Part shown: positions 56,340 through 64,000 of the stretch, in pieces
Layout of the letters: every line of letters begins with the position of its first letter
Numbering within the stretch: the first letter of the stretch is position 1
NCBI RefSeq assembly: GCF_011751765.2
Contig: NZ_CP061169.1
Location: 1,550,001 to 1,614,000 of the forward strand
DNA: 64,000 nt
Source of the DNA: Paramicrobacterium chengjingii
GTDB taxonomy: Bacteria > Actinomycetota > Actinomycetes > Actinomycetales > Microbacteriaceae
Direction of reading: 5' to 3'
Program-made: the position numbers and the translations under genes
The notes under the pieces: model-generated
What the model saw: only the letters and a program-made list of their open reading frames with translations
Told to the model about the DNA's origin: nothing
Databases searched by the model: none

Positions 56340-57167
56340 GTGACTGACAGCGCGCAACGATCGGCAGGCGAACCGGCACACCCGGCTCAGCAGCATCCGT
56401 GGTCACGTTACGTCGCGATCGGCGACTCGTTCACCGAGGGAATCGGCGACCCAGAACCTGCGCTTCCCGGTGGAAACCGCGGCTGGGCAGACCGCGTCGC
56501 CGAGGTGCTGAGCCAGGGCTCTCCCGACTTCGCCTACGCCAACCTTGCCGTGCGGGGCAAACTCATCAATCAGATTGTCGCTGATCAGATCGAGCCGGCA
56601 CTGGAGCTTCACCCCGATCTCATCACCATCTCTGCGGGTGGCAATGACGTGATCAGGCCGGGAAGCGATCCGGATGCCATCGCCCGATTGTTCAATCAAG
56701 CGATCGCTCGCCTTCGCAGCGACAACGCGACGGTTGTCGTGTTCACGGGCGTCGACGTGGGGTTCTCCCCTGTGTTTCGGGGAATCCGCGGAAAGGTGGC
56801 GATCTACAACGAGAACATTCGTGCAATCGCCGACGCGCACGACTGCATCGTCGCCGACCAGTGGGCGCTGAAGAGCGTGCAGGACACGCGGATGTTTGCG
56901 CCCGATCGTCTGCACATGAATGCGTTGGGGCACCATGAGGTTGCACGGATGGTTCTGCGTGCACTCAACGTCGACAACGACCTGCAGCCGATGAAGCCGG
57001 AGCCGCTGCCCTCACGTTCGTGGCGACGCGCCCGGGCCGAAGACCTCGTGTGGGCCCGCGAATATCTCGTGCCGTGGGTGCTGCGCCGCATGCGACACCA
57101 GTCGTCTGGCGACCATGTGACTCCCAAGCGTCCCGTGGCCGGGCCATTCAGGCGCAGCGAAGACTGA
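56340..57167 (+). CDS. SGNH/GDSL-family hydrolase
   Basis: 275 residues from a GTG at 56340 that follows GGGAAGG. Block I is YVAIGDSFTEGIGD with the nucleophile Ser; the Gly in NLAVRGKLI, the Asn in ISAGGNDVI and block V DRLHMNALGHHEVA with the Asp-x-x-His pair complete the active site. The C-terminal ~50 residues (RSWRRARAEDLVWAREYLVP) are conserved in actinobacteria and probably cytoplasmic. No signal peptide is visible. It may be an acyl esterase or thioesterase; the substrate is not predictable. Confidence 0.93.
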   Translation: MTDSAQRSAGEPAHPAQQHPWSRYVAIGDSFTEGIGDPEPALPGGNRGWADRVAEVLSQGSPDFAYANLAVRGKLINQIVADQIEPALELHPDLITISAGGNDVIRPGSDPDAIARLFNQAIARLRSDNATVVVFTGVDVGFSPVFRGIRGKVAIYNENIRAIADAHDCIVADQWALKSVQDTRMFAPDRLHMNALGHHEVARMVLRALNVDNDLQPMKPEPLPSRSWRRARAEDLVWAREYLVPWVLRRMRHQSSGDHVTPKRPVAGPFRRSED

Positions 57168-57170
57168 GCC

Positions 57171-57977
57171 TCAACGTCTGCGCAGTTCCCACAATGCAAC
57201 GGCGCTTGCCGACGCGACGTTGAGTGAATCGACGCCGTGCAGCATCGGGATGATGATGGTGGTGTCGGCGCTGCGAAGCGCGCGGGGGCTGAGACCGTCG
57301 CCTTCGGCGCCGAGGCAGAGCGCCACCTTGTCTGGGGCATTTTGTGAGAAATCATCGAGCATGACAGCGTTGTCGTCGAGGGCAAGCGCGACAACGTGGA
57401 ACCCGGCGGTTTTCACCTCGGCGATGGACGATGACCAGTCCGGCATCCGCGTCCACGGCACCTGAAGAACGCAACCCATGCTGACCCTGACGCTTCGACG
57501 ATACAGCGGGTCGGCACAGCGTGGCCCGATGAGCACGGCGTCCGCTCCGATCCCCGCGACAGCTCGGAAGATGGCTCCGACGTTCGTATGGTCGACAATG
57601 TCTTCGAGCACCACAATGCGGTGGGCGTTCGCGATCGTGTCGGCGACAGTTGCGAGCGGCGGTCGATGCATCGACGCGAGTGCTCCCCTGTGCATGTGGA
57701 ATCCCGTGAGCTCCTCCAGCACGTCAGACGTGCCGACAAAGACGGGGACGTCGGGAAACGGAGCAAGATCGGGCTCGATGTCGGCAAGCCATTTCTCTTG
57801 CAGCAGTATCGATCGCGGCACATGTCCTGCGGCAATCGCGCGGCGGATCACCTTGGGTGATTCGGCAAGGTACAGGCCACCGTCCGGCTCGAGCACACGC
57901 CGCAGCGCAACGTCGGTCAGCTGGGAATAGTCCCGCAGGTCGGGAAGGTTGAGATCGGTGATGGGCGTAATGCGCAC
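57171..57977 (-). CDS. TrmH/SpoU-family RNA 2'-O-methyltransferase
   Basis: 268 residues from a GTG at 57977 that follows GAAAGGA; a longer upstream frame overlaps the promoter of the divergent sirtuin gene. The N-terminal RNA-binding region (residues ~1-110) precedes the knotted SPOUT domain with VVLEDIVDHTNVGAIFR, CLGAEGDGLS and IPMLHGVDSLNVASASAVAL. It methylates the 2'-OH of an rRNA or tRNA nucleotide; the site is unknown, although RlmB-type rRNA methylation or antibiotic resistance methylation are options. Confidence 0.9.
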   Translation of the reverse strand: MRITPITDLNLPDLRDYSQLTDVALRRVLEPDGGLYLAESPKVIRRAIAAGHVPRSILLQEKWLADIEPDLAPFPDVPVFVGTSDVLEELTGFHMHRGALASMHRPPLATVADTIANAHRIVVLEDIVDHTNVGAIFRAVAGIGADAVLIGPRCADPLYRRSVRVSMGCVLQVPWTRMPDWSSSIAEVKTAGFHVVALALDDNAVMLDDFSQNAPDKVALCLGAEGDGLSPRALRSADTTIIIPMLHGVDSLNVASASAVALWELRRR

Positions 57978-58069
57978 GTGAATCCTTTCGAGAGCCGCTG
58001 CCCGTCGATGCAGAGTCGAGTGCCAGCCGCGTCTACTATCGTCGCAGGTAGCGACGGCAAGGAGAGACG

Positions 58070-58909
58070 ATGACGGCGACGAATGCGCGTGAGACACGTC
58101 GGATCGACGAAGCCGCAGATCTCCTCACCGATCGCCGCATCGCGTTCCTCACTGGTGCTGGAGTAAGCACCGACTCCGGCATCCCTGATTATCGCGGCGA
58201 CGGTGCTCCGCGCCGCACGCCCATGACGATCGAGCAGTTTCTCGCCGACGAGGTCGCGCGCAAGCGATATTGGGCAGGCAGCCACCGCGGGTGGAAGATG
58301 TTCGACGCCGCGGCGCCGAACGATGGTCATCGCGTGATCGCACAGTTCGAATCGGCAGGGTTGTCGACGGGCGTGATCACTCAGAATGTGGACTCTCTGC
58401 ACGGTCAAGCGGGCAGTAGGCGGCATGTCGAGCTGCATGGAACTCTGCACCGCGTCGTGTGTCTCTCGTGTGGACAGGTGTACAAACGGCATGATCTGGC
58501 GCGCACACTTGATGAGCTGAACCCCTGGCTCGAGAATCCGGATGCTGTCGAGATCAATCCGGATGGCGATGCCGACGTTGCCGATCCCAGTCGTTTCGTC
58601 GTGCCGGGCTGTGAGCTCTGCGGCGGCATTCTGAAGCCCGAAGTCGTTTTCTTCGGAGAAGTGGTTCCCACAGCGACGTTCCGGCTTGCAGCAGGTCTTG
58701 TGGCACAGGCCGATGCTCTCGTTGTCGCGGGGTCGTCACTGGTTGTGAACTCGGGTATTCGCATCGTCGAAATCGCCAGGCGGCGAAACCTGCCGATTGT
58801 CATTATCAACCGCGGTGATACCAAGGGCGATTCGCGCGCCACCATTAAGCTGGATGCTGGCACGACAACGACTCTCGCGGCACTCGCCGTCCGCCTGATT
58901 CGCCGATGA
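58070..58909 (+). CDS. NAD-dependent protein deacylase (sirtuin)
   Basis: 279 residues. The NAD-binding motifs are AFLTGAGVSTDSGIPDYRG, TQNVDSLHGQAGS and VVAGSSLVVNSGI. Catalytic His123 is in ELHGTLH, and the zinc is held by Cys131, Cys134 (CLSC) and Cys181, Cys184 (CELC). It is a class II/U-like sirtuin that removes acyl groups from lysines with NAD. A good ribosome site (AAGGAGAGACG) precedes the ATG. The frame overlaps that of the next gene at ATGA (58906). Confidence 0.94.
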   Translation: MTATNARETRRIDEAADLLTDRRIAFLTGAGVSTDSGIPDYRGDGAPRRTPMTIEQFLADEVARKRYWAGSHRGWKMFDAAAPNDGHRVIAQFESAGLSTGVITQNVDSLHGQAGSRRHVELHGTLHRVVCLSCGQVYKRHDLARTLDELNPWLENPDAVEINPDGDADVADPSRFVVPGCELCGGILKPEVVFFGEVVPTATFRLAAGLVAQADALVVAGSSLVVNSGIRIVEIARRRNLPIVIINRGDTKGDSRATIKLDAGTTTTLAALAVRLIRR

Positions 58910-58935
58910 CCGGCCTCGTCGCAGAAAGGGCACAC

Positions 58936-59541
58936 GTGACTCAGATCACCTTCGTCAGGCATGGGCAGACCGACTGGAACCTCCAGCGGCGGATCCAGGG
59001 GTTGACGGACATTCCGCTCAACGACACTGGGCGAGCTCAAGCTCGTCGGGCCGGGAAAGAGCTAGTTGGCGGCGAGTGGGACGTCGTCGTGTCTAGCTCT
59101 CTGAGCCGTGCGAGAGAAACCGCAGAGATCATTGCCGAACAGATTGGTCTTCCCGTGCCGAACGTCGTCGAAGGACTGCAGGAGCGAGCACACGGCGACA
59201 TGGAAGGAATGACCTTCGAAGAGAGGCAAGCTGCTTTCCCCGGCGACGCCGTCGTTCCCGGGCTTGAAAGCCGCGATGCCGTGATTGACCGGGTGCTCGC
59301 TGCTCTCGACGGGTTGGCCCACGTGACAGGCGGCATCCGCATTTTGGCCGTATCGCACGGCGGCGTGATCGGGTCGCTCATTCGTCATGCCACAGCCGGT
59401 CAGCAGCCAACGGCCGGTCAGGTGATCGCGAACGGCTCGTACCACGACTTCAACTGGTCTGAGGGATCACTGTCGCTCGTCACTCTGCGTGCTCAGGAAG
59501 CTGACAAAGATCTTCCGCCTCTGAGGTTCCCTCAGCGCTGA
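58936..59541 (+). CDS. Histidine phosphatase superfamily protein
   Basis: 201 residues from a GTG at 58936 behind GAAAGGGCACAC; an ATG at 58906 would overlap the sirtuin stop. The catalytic motif FVRHGQTDWN is followed by IQGLTDIPLNDTGRAQA, SSLSRARETAE and the second His in AVSHGGVIGSL. It resembles phosphoglycerate mutase-like acid phosphatases (cobalamin-type or broad specificity). The substrate is unknown. It follows the sirtuin gene and may be co-transcribed with it. It overlaps the convergent glycosyltransferase-like gene by 10 bp. Confidence 0.92.
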   Translation: MTQITFVRHGQTDWNLQRRIQGLTDIPLNDTGRAQARRAGKELVGGEWDVVVSSSLSRARETAEIIAEQIGLPVPNVVEGLQERAHGDMEGMTFEERQAAFPGDAVVPGLESRDAVIDRVLAALDGLAHVTGGIRILAVSHGGVIGSLIRHATAGQQPTAGQVIANGSYHDFNWSEGSLSLVTLRAQEADKDLPPLRFPQR

Positions 59542-60131
59542 TTGTCGCTCCGCGCGCGCGAGCGACGCTCCCTGTGTACCTCGTAGAAGAGCGCCATGAG
59601 CTGATCTGTGTGCTCTGACCAGTCGCTTCCAGACGGGCTCAGTACGTTGTGCGGGTCGAGCCTGATGATGGCCTGGCCCGGCCGCGTCGCGGTGACAGCG
59701 TCGCGCTGCCCCGCGCCGGCGACGGCCACGACGGCATCGGCGCCACGCTGCAGGAGCCGATGGAAGACAGGCCGAAGCGGTCGCAGCATCCGCCCTCCGA
59801 CCCCGGAATACACGTCGGGGTGCGTGGGGGCGGCAGATCCGACGACGAGGCCGTAGCGCCGCCCGAGAGTGCTCCAGACAGGAACAGGCGAGAAGAGCAC
59901 GTCGACGCCGGCCTCGTTGAGGCCAAACGGTGTGACGAGGTCACGAACGTCGTCTGCAGCGCGAAGGAGTTGCCAGGGCAGCGGAGGAAGCACGTCACGT
60001 TGCCGGTGATCGCTGATCAGCATGGTGAGCGGGTGCACGACGCCCAGTGCAGAGACAAGGCCTCGCGTTGTCATGCTCACCGCGTCATCGTCGCTCGGGG
60101 TGACGAAGCGGCAGTCGACGACAAGCCTCAC
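59532..60131 (-). CDS. Glycosyltransferase-like protein, half-length (N-terminal domain only)
   Basis: 199 residues. It starts MRLVVDCRFVTPSDDDAVSM and continues VVHPLTMLISDHRQRDVLP, with a beta-alpha pattern that resembles the N-terminal Rossmann half of GT-B enzymes (GT4). No C-terminal donor-binding half (EXFG-type motif) follows. It ends in a basic tail (EVHRERRSRARSDNQR). The frame is complete, with start and stop, so it is a short protein and not broken at the window level. Its start overlaps the end of the alpha/beta hydrolase gene by 4 bp. The role is unknown. Confidence 0.65.
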   Translation of the reverse strand: MRLVVDCRFVTPSDDDAVSMTTRGLVSALGVVHPLTMLISDHRQRDVLPPLPWQLLRAADDVRDLVTPFGLNEAGVDVLFSPVPVWSTLGRRYGLVVGSAAPTHPDVYSGVGGRMLRPLRPVFHRLLQRGADAVVAVAGAGQRDAVTATRPGQAIIRLDPHNVLSPSGSDWSEHTDQLMALFYEVHRERRSRARSDNQR

Positions 60132-61024
60132 AGGTCTCCTCTCCCCACGAACTCCTGAATATACCGTGCCGCATCGGCAGGTGCCTCGTAGTGAATGAGG
60201 TGGCCCACGTTGGGTATGACCCGAAGAGTCGCTGCGGCGAACAGGGACGTCAGATGCTGCTGGGCGGCGATGGGCGTGAGGTCGTCGCGATCCGACGCAA
60301 TCAGCAGCACGGGCTGGTCAATGTGCCCGGCGAACTCGCTCACGTCATTGCTCACCGATGCCTTGAAAGCCTCGAGAACGACGTCGCGGTCGGCAAACGC
60401 GCTGAAATAGGCGTCATGCTGATCATGGATCCACCCGCGCAGTTTTTTGTCCCGGGTTTTCGCCATCGTTTCGCTCATGACGCGTACGATCATCGGGTTG
60501 CGCAAGAGCGAGAACCCGAGACGAGCGGGAAGCAGAGCGCCAGCCCGATAGTACGCAACGGCAAGACGAGTCAGGATGCCGCGGGGCCCCGCGAGTGCAG
60601 GGGCGGCGATCGGGTTGATCAAAACCACACGGGGTGCAGCCAACCCCCGTGCGACTGCGGCTGAGACGATAATCGATCCAAAGGAGTGCCCGACGATGAC
60701 TGCGGTGCCCTCGATGCCGAGAACGCGTGTGAATTCAGCGAGCCAGTCAGCATAGTTCTCAATGTCGTGCCGTCGATCGGCGAAGCGCGACGACTCACCG
60801 AAGCCCGGAAGATCGGGGGCGATGATGCGTACGCCCGAAAGATTCGCCACCACCGGTTCAAGCCCATGGTGGTCACCGCGAAACCCGTGCACGAAGACCA
60901 GCGTCAGTGGTGCATCCGATTTTCCGTACTCCCAGTATCGGGTGCTCGTTGCGAGCACGTCGATCACGGCGTCGCGCACAGGAATGCGCTTGAGCTGCTC
61001 TGCATACGGGGTGGTCTTCGGCAT
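60128..61024 (-). CDS. Alpha/beta hydrolase
   Basis: 298 residues. Oxyanion-hole region VFVHGFRGDHHGL, nucleophile elbow VIVGHSFGSIIVS with the Ser at about residue 114, Asp in IASDRDDLTPI and His in IPNVGHLIHYE. The helical cap (residues ~145-225) is rich in hydrophobic residues. It is a probable esterase or lipase of unknown substrate. It is in the same leftward unit as the glycosyltransferase-like gene and diverges from treS. Confidence 0.9.
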   Translation of the reverse strand: MPKTTPYAEQLKRIPVRDAVIDVLATSTRYWEYGKSDAPLTLVFVHGFRGDHHGLEPVVANLSGVRIIAPDLPGFGESSRFADRRHDIENYADWLAEFTRVLGIEGTAVIVGHSFGSIIVSAAVARGLAAPRVVLINPIAAPALAGPRGILTRLAVAYYRAGALLPARLGFSLLRNPMIVRVMSETMAKTRDKKLRGWIHDQHDAYFSAFADRDVVLEAFKASVSNDVSEFAGHIDQPVLLIASDRDDLTPIAAQQHLTSLFAAATLRVIPNVGHLIHYEAPADAARYIQEFVGRGDL

Positions 61025-61074
61025 CAGTGTTCCAGTTTAGGGTGATCCTCCTCAGATTCTCTGCCGAGTGGTCC

Positions 61075-61080
61075 TAGAAT
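61075..61080 (+). promoter_or_regulatory. Probable -10 box for treS
   Basis: TAGAAT lies 45 nt upstream of the treS GTG, leaving a leader of about 39 nt with a GAGAGGG ribosome site. No convincing -35 box is seen. Confidence 0.4.
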
Positions 61081-61125
61081 CGGTGGGACATCGCGCCCGC
61101 GCCATTGCCTGAGAGGGTTCCCTTC

Positions 61126-62850
61126 GTGACGTTCACAGCCCCCATTCAACTCCCCGGTCTTGCTCGAGACCCGCTGTGGCATCGCCGGGCGGTCTTCTAC
61201 GAGGTCATGGTGCGCTCGTTTGTCGACAGCAACGGCGACGGTACGGGCGATATGGCAGGTTTGATCTCGAAACTCGACTATCTTCAGTGGCTGGGCGTGG
61301 ACGCCCTGTGGATTCCGCCGTTCTTCGATTCACCGCTGCGCGACGGTGGGTACGATGTCGCCGACTATCGCTCGATCCTCCCCGAATTCGGCACACTCGA
61401 CGAGTTCACCGAGCTCGTTACGAAAGCGCATGAGCGCAACATGCGCGTCATCATCGACTTGCCGCTCAATCACACGTCCGATCAGCATGAGTGGTTTCAG
61501 CAGTCGCGGTCTGACCCCGGGGGGCCATATGGCGACTTTTACGTGTGGAGTGACTCAGACGAGAAATGGCCAGATATTCGCATCGTCTTCACCGACACCG
61601 AAGACTCGAACTGGGCCTTCGACTCCGAGAGGCGCCAGTACTACTTTCACCGCTTTTTCTCGCACCAGCCCGACCTGAATTACGCCAACCCGGCCGTGCA
61701 CGAGGCGATGTTCGACATTGTGCGGTTTTGGCTCGACCTTGGCGTCGACGGGTTTCGGCTCGACGCGATCCCGTATCTGTATGAATCAGACGAAGGCAAC
61801 GGTGAGGGCGAGCCTGAGACCCATGACTTCATTCGCCGTCTTCGATCCATTGTCGACGCCGAATATCCGGGTCGGATCATGCTCGCGGAAGCCAATCAAT
61901 GGCCTCGCGAGGTGGCGGCGTTCTTCGGCACGGATGACGAGCCTGAATGCCATATGGCATTCGATTTTCCCGTCATGCCGCGAATCTTCTACGCGCTGCG
62001 CTCTCAGCAAGCCGAGGAACTCGTGCGGGTGCTCTCGGAAACGACGGAGATACCGGATTGGGCCGGCTGGGGCGTCTTCCTTCGCAACCACGATGAGCTG
62101 ACTCTGGAAATGGTGAGCGAGGACTATCGCCAGGCGATGTATGGATGGTACGCCTACGATCCCCGAATGCGCGCCAACGTCGGTATCAGGCGTCGGCTCG
62201 CCCCGCTTCTCGATAACTCTCGCGCGGAGCTCGAGCTCACGCACGCGCTGCTCTTTGCGCTGCCAGGCAGCCCGTTTCTCTATTATGGCGACGAGATCGG
62301 CATGGGTGACAACATCTGGCTCCCCGACCGCGACTCGTCTCGCACGCCGATGCAGTGGACGCCCGACCGAAACTCAGGGTTCTCTAACGCCGACCCGGGA
62401 AAGCTGTACCTTCCTGTTGTCCGATCGCTTGTGTATAACTACACTCTCGTCAACGTTGAATCGCAGCTGGCACAATCACGGTCCCTGCTGCACTGGGTGC
62501 GCAATGTCATTCACGTGCGCAAGAGCCACCCGGCGTTTGGCCTCGGCACCATGAGCGTCGTTGCGTCAAGCCACGACTCGATACTCGCTTTTGTGCGCGA
62601 TTACCCGGGCGCATCGACGCCGGGCGGCGAACGTGCCGAGCGTGTTCTCTGCGTGTTCAGCTTCGCTCACAACGCGGTGTCCACCACCCTCAAGCTTCCC
62701 GACTTCGCCGGGTGCGAGCTCCGTGACATCTTCGGCGGCGCCGAGTTTCCAACGGTCGGTGACGACGGCACAGTGACCCTGACAATCGGAACGCAAAGTT
62801 TCTATTGGCTGCAGGTGTTACCGGCCGGTGCTGGCCAAGCCGGGTACTGA
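61126..62850 (+). CDS. treS: Trehalose synthase / maltose alpha-D-glucosyltransferase
   Basis: 574 residues from a GTG at 61126; GAGAGGG lies 8 nt upstream, and an upstream in-frame TTG at 61105 is part of that ribosome site. GH13 catalytic residues are Asp213 in DGFRLDAIP, Glu255 in AEANQW and Asp323 in NHDE. The N-terminus (WHRRAVFYEVMVRSF) and the PFFDSPLRDGGYD loop are TreS-specific. It interconverts maltose and trehalose. No maltokinase (mak/pep2) gene is next to it, although the pair is often adjacent in actinobacteria. Confidence 0.95.
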   Translation: MTFTAPIQLPGLARDPLWHRRAVFYEVMVRSFVDSNGDGTGDMAGLISKLDYLQWLGVDALWIPPFFDSPLRDGGYDVADYRSILPEFGTLDEFTELVTKAHERNMRVIIDLPLNHTSDQHEWFQQSRSDPGGPYGDFYVWSDSDEKWPDIRIVFTDTEDSNWAFDSERRQYYFHRFFSHQPDLNYANPAVHEAMFDIVRFWLDLGVDGFRLDAIPYLYESDEGNGEGEPETHDFIRRLRSIVDAEYPGRIMLAEANQWPREVAAFFGTDDEPECHMAFDFPVMPRIFYALRSQQAEELVRVLSETTEIPDWAGWGVFLRNHDELTLEMVSEDYRQAMYGWYAYDPRMRANVGIRRRLAPLLDNSRAELELTHALLFALPGSPFLYYGDEIGMGDNIWLPDRDSSRTPMQWTPDRNSGFSNADPGKLYLPVVRSLVYNYTLVNVESQLAQSRSLLHWVRNVIHVRKSHPAFGLGTMSVVASSHDSILAFVRDYPGASTPGGERAERVLCVFSFAHNAVSTTLKLPDFAGCELRDIFGGAEFPTVGDDGTVTLTIGTQSFYWLQVLPAGAGQAGY

Positions 62851-62884
62851 AGCGGATTGCTGTCTGAACGTCAGTCGTGAGTCA

Positions 62885-62896
62885 TAGGGTGTGAGC
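62885..62896 (+). promoter_or_regulatory. Probable -10 box and leaderless start for the exonuclease gene
   Basis: TAGGGT (62885-62890) is followed by GTGAGC and the GTG at 62897. A GTG at 62891 directly abuts the box and is too close to be the start of a leaderless message. Confidence 0.35.
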
Positions 62897-63601
62897 GTGT
62901 CTATCAACAAGGGTCATTGGTCAGAGTCACTGGGCGTATTCGATCTCGAGACGACGGGGATCGACGTCGCGACGAGCCGAATTGTGAGTGCAAATGTCAG
63001 CGTGCTCGACGGAGGCGGAAACATCGTCTCTCGCACCGACTGGCTTGCCGACCCCGGAATTCCCATTCCCGAGCAGGCATCGAACATCCATGGCATCACC
63101 ACCGAGCGGGCACGCGCCGAAGGCCGCCCCTCGGCTGACGTCGTGGCAGAGATCGTCGCGGCACTGCGCGACGTCTTTGCCAAGGACCTCGCCGTCGTTA
63201 TCTACAACGCGCCATACGACCTGAGTCTGCTGCGTCACGAGGCTCTCCGCCATGGTATCGAGCCCATCGGCAACCCGCGGCCCGTTATCGACCCGCTCGT
63301 GATCGATAAGGCAGTCGATCGCTATCGCAAAGGTAAGCGCACCCTCGACGTCGTCGCCGCGCACTACGGCGTAGAGCTGCTCGACGCGCACGACGCATCA
63401 TCTGATGCCATTGCGGCCGGGCGAGTGGCGCAAGCGCTCGCACGTACGTTTCCGCAGGCGCTCTCACTTGATATCGCCGAACTGCACGAGATGCAGGTCG
63501 GCTGGTGCTCTGCTCAAGCGCAGAGCTTTCAGATGTACATGCGCACGAAAAAGGGGCGACTCGATTTTGTCGCCTCGGGCGACTGGCCCGTTCGCGTGTG
63601 A
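62897..63601 (+). CDS. DnaQ-like 3'-5' exonuclease domain protein
   Basis: 234 residues (236 if the GTG at 62891 is used). DEDDh-type exonuclease: motif Exo I FDLETTGID, Exo II YNAPYDLSLL, and Exo III HDASSDAIAAGRVA with the terminal Asp. The N-terminal ~170 residues form the nuclease domain, and the remainder (IAELHEMQVGWCSAQAQSF) is a short actinobacterial extension. It may act in DNA repair or proofreading, as the DnaQ-like enzyme of this lineage; a dedicated epsilon role is not shown. It converges on rpmE2. Confidence 0.9.
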   Translation: MSINKGHWSESLGVFDLETTGIDVATSRIVSANVSVLDGGGNIVSRTDWLADPGIPIPEQASNIHGITTERARAEGRPSADVVAEIVAALRDVFAKDLAVVIYNAPYDLSLLRHEALRHGIEPIGNPRPVIDPLVIDKAVDRYRKGKRTLDVVAAHYGVELLDAHDASSDAIAAGRVAQALARTFPQALSLDIAELHEMQVGWCSAQAQSFQMYMRTKKGRLDFVASGDWPVRV

Positions 63602-63638
63602 CGCGTGCCGCGCATGCGATCGAGTATCGGCGGCCGCT

Positions 63639-63687
63639 CACACGAAAGTGGGCCCGGTTCCAACGGAACCGGGCCCACTTTCGTGTG
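63639..63687. terminator. Perfect 23 bp inverted repeat between exonuclease and rpmE2
   Basis: The left arm (63639-63661) begins CACACGAAAGTGGGCCCGG and pairs exactly with 63665-63687, leaving a 3 nt loop AAC. T and A runs lie inside the stem, so it probably terminates both converging transcripts. Confidence 0.85.
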
Positions 63688-63691
63688 GCTG

Positions 63692-63940
63692 TTACTTGCC
63701 GAAGTTCTTGAATCGCTGGTTGAACTTCTCAACTCGGCCAGCCGAGTCGAGAATGCGCTGCTTGCCCGTGTAGAACGGGTGCGATTCTGACGAGATCTCG
63801 ACGTCAATAACCGGGTACGTCTCACCGTCGAGCTCGATGGTCTTGTCGCTCGACACCGTGGAACGCGTGAGGAACGTGGCGCCCGAGGCGAGGTCGCGGA
63901 ATACGACGGGTGCGTACTCGGGGTGAATGGCAGTCTTCAT
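63692..63940 (-). CDS. rpmE2: 50S ribosomal protein L31, type B (zinc-independent)
   Basis: 82 residues. The sequence [27 protein letters not shown] and [21 protein letters not shown] matches L31 of the C-minus type, which lacks the four zinc-binding Cys residues (there is no Cys in the protein). Such paralogues are made during zinc limitation under Zur control in actinobacteria. A good ribosome site (GAAGGAATCC) lies upstream of the ATG. No Zur box is evident in the 60 bp that remain before the window ends. Confidence 0.95.
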   Translation of the reverse strand: MKTAIHPEYAPVVFRDLASGATFLTRSTVSSDKTIELDGETYPVIDVEISSESHPFYTGKQRILDSAGRVEKFNQRFKNFGK

Positions 63941-64000
63941 AAGGATTCCTTCGTCGTACAGAGATCAGATGCTCGTCTGCCGCGAGAGATACGCAGACAG

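Overview
The window is a high-G+C actinobacterial chromosome segment, almost certainly from the family Microbacteriaceae. Markers are a mycothiol ligase gene (mshC), rbpA, the pafB-pafC-tatA-tatC-helY-lnt block, an actinobacterial aa3/bc1 respiratory cluster (ctaC-ctaD-ctaF and ctaE-qcrC-qcrA-qcrB), a DUF3043 gene and the conserved order lspA-rluD-dnaE-hisD-nrdR-pyrD. I see no insertion sequence, prophage, CRISPR array or rRNA. One tRNA gene is present (tRNA-Leu, anticodon GAG).

Layout. 1-9.2 kb: rightward housekeeping genes for lipoprotein processing, pseudouridine synthesis, replication (dnaE), histidine, ribonucleotide reductase control and pyrimidines. 9.2-11.7 kb: DUF3043 protein, M20 dipeptidase, Fe-S carrier erpA. 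11.8-19.7 kb: the respiratory supercomplex genes in two convergent operons separated by hairpin terminators. 19.8-23.3 kb: trpD, then a PTS-type dihydroxyacetone kinase operon dhaK-dhaL-dhaM. 23.3-32.2 kb: small accessory and repair-type enzymes (SRPBCC, two NUDIX, a methyltransferase-acetyltransferase fusion, HAD, tyrosine phosphatase, BAAT-like hydrolase, histidine phosphatase) around a HelR-type RNA polymerase recycling ATPase. 32.2-33.1 kb: a gene-poor stretch with a strong promoter and a broken reading frame. 33.1-35.9 kb: DUF308 protein, an atypical SDR, a glycerophosphodiesterase and rbpA. 35.9-45.7 kb: one long leftward operon (HAD, trmI, FKBP, pafB, pafC, tatA, tatC, helY, lnt). 45.7-50.3 kb: PAC2 protein, mshC, uppP and an M20 peptidase. 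50.4-64 kb: tRNA-Leu, DJ-1 protein, GNAT, a two-component system, a second SF2 helicase, SGNH hydrolase, TrmH methylase, sirtuin, phosphatase, a half-length glycosyltransferase-like protein, alpha/beta hydrolase, trehalose synthase, exonuclease and zinc-free ribosomal protein L31 (rpmE2).

Main points of interest. (1) helR is preceded by a sequence that closely matches the rifamycin-associated element as I remember it, overlapping its probable -35 box, so the gene is probably rifamycin-inducible; rbpA, another RNA polymerase-binding factor, lies 9 kb away behind a candidate SigR/SigH-type promoter. (2) At least ten genes have a -10 box 6-9 nt before the start codon and no Shine-Dalgarno sequence, so leaderless transcripts look common. 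(3) The block that in other actinobacteria holds the Pup-proteasome genes has collapsed: trmI and the FKBP gene are directly adjacent while pafB, pafC and PAC2 remain. (4) A methyltransferase-GNAT fusion, an SDR lacking its catalytic Tyr, and a promoter-operator placed before a broken frame are the less usual items. Start codons were chosen by ribosome binding site, leaderless -10 spacing or family length, and doubtful ones are flagged.
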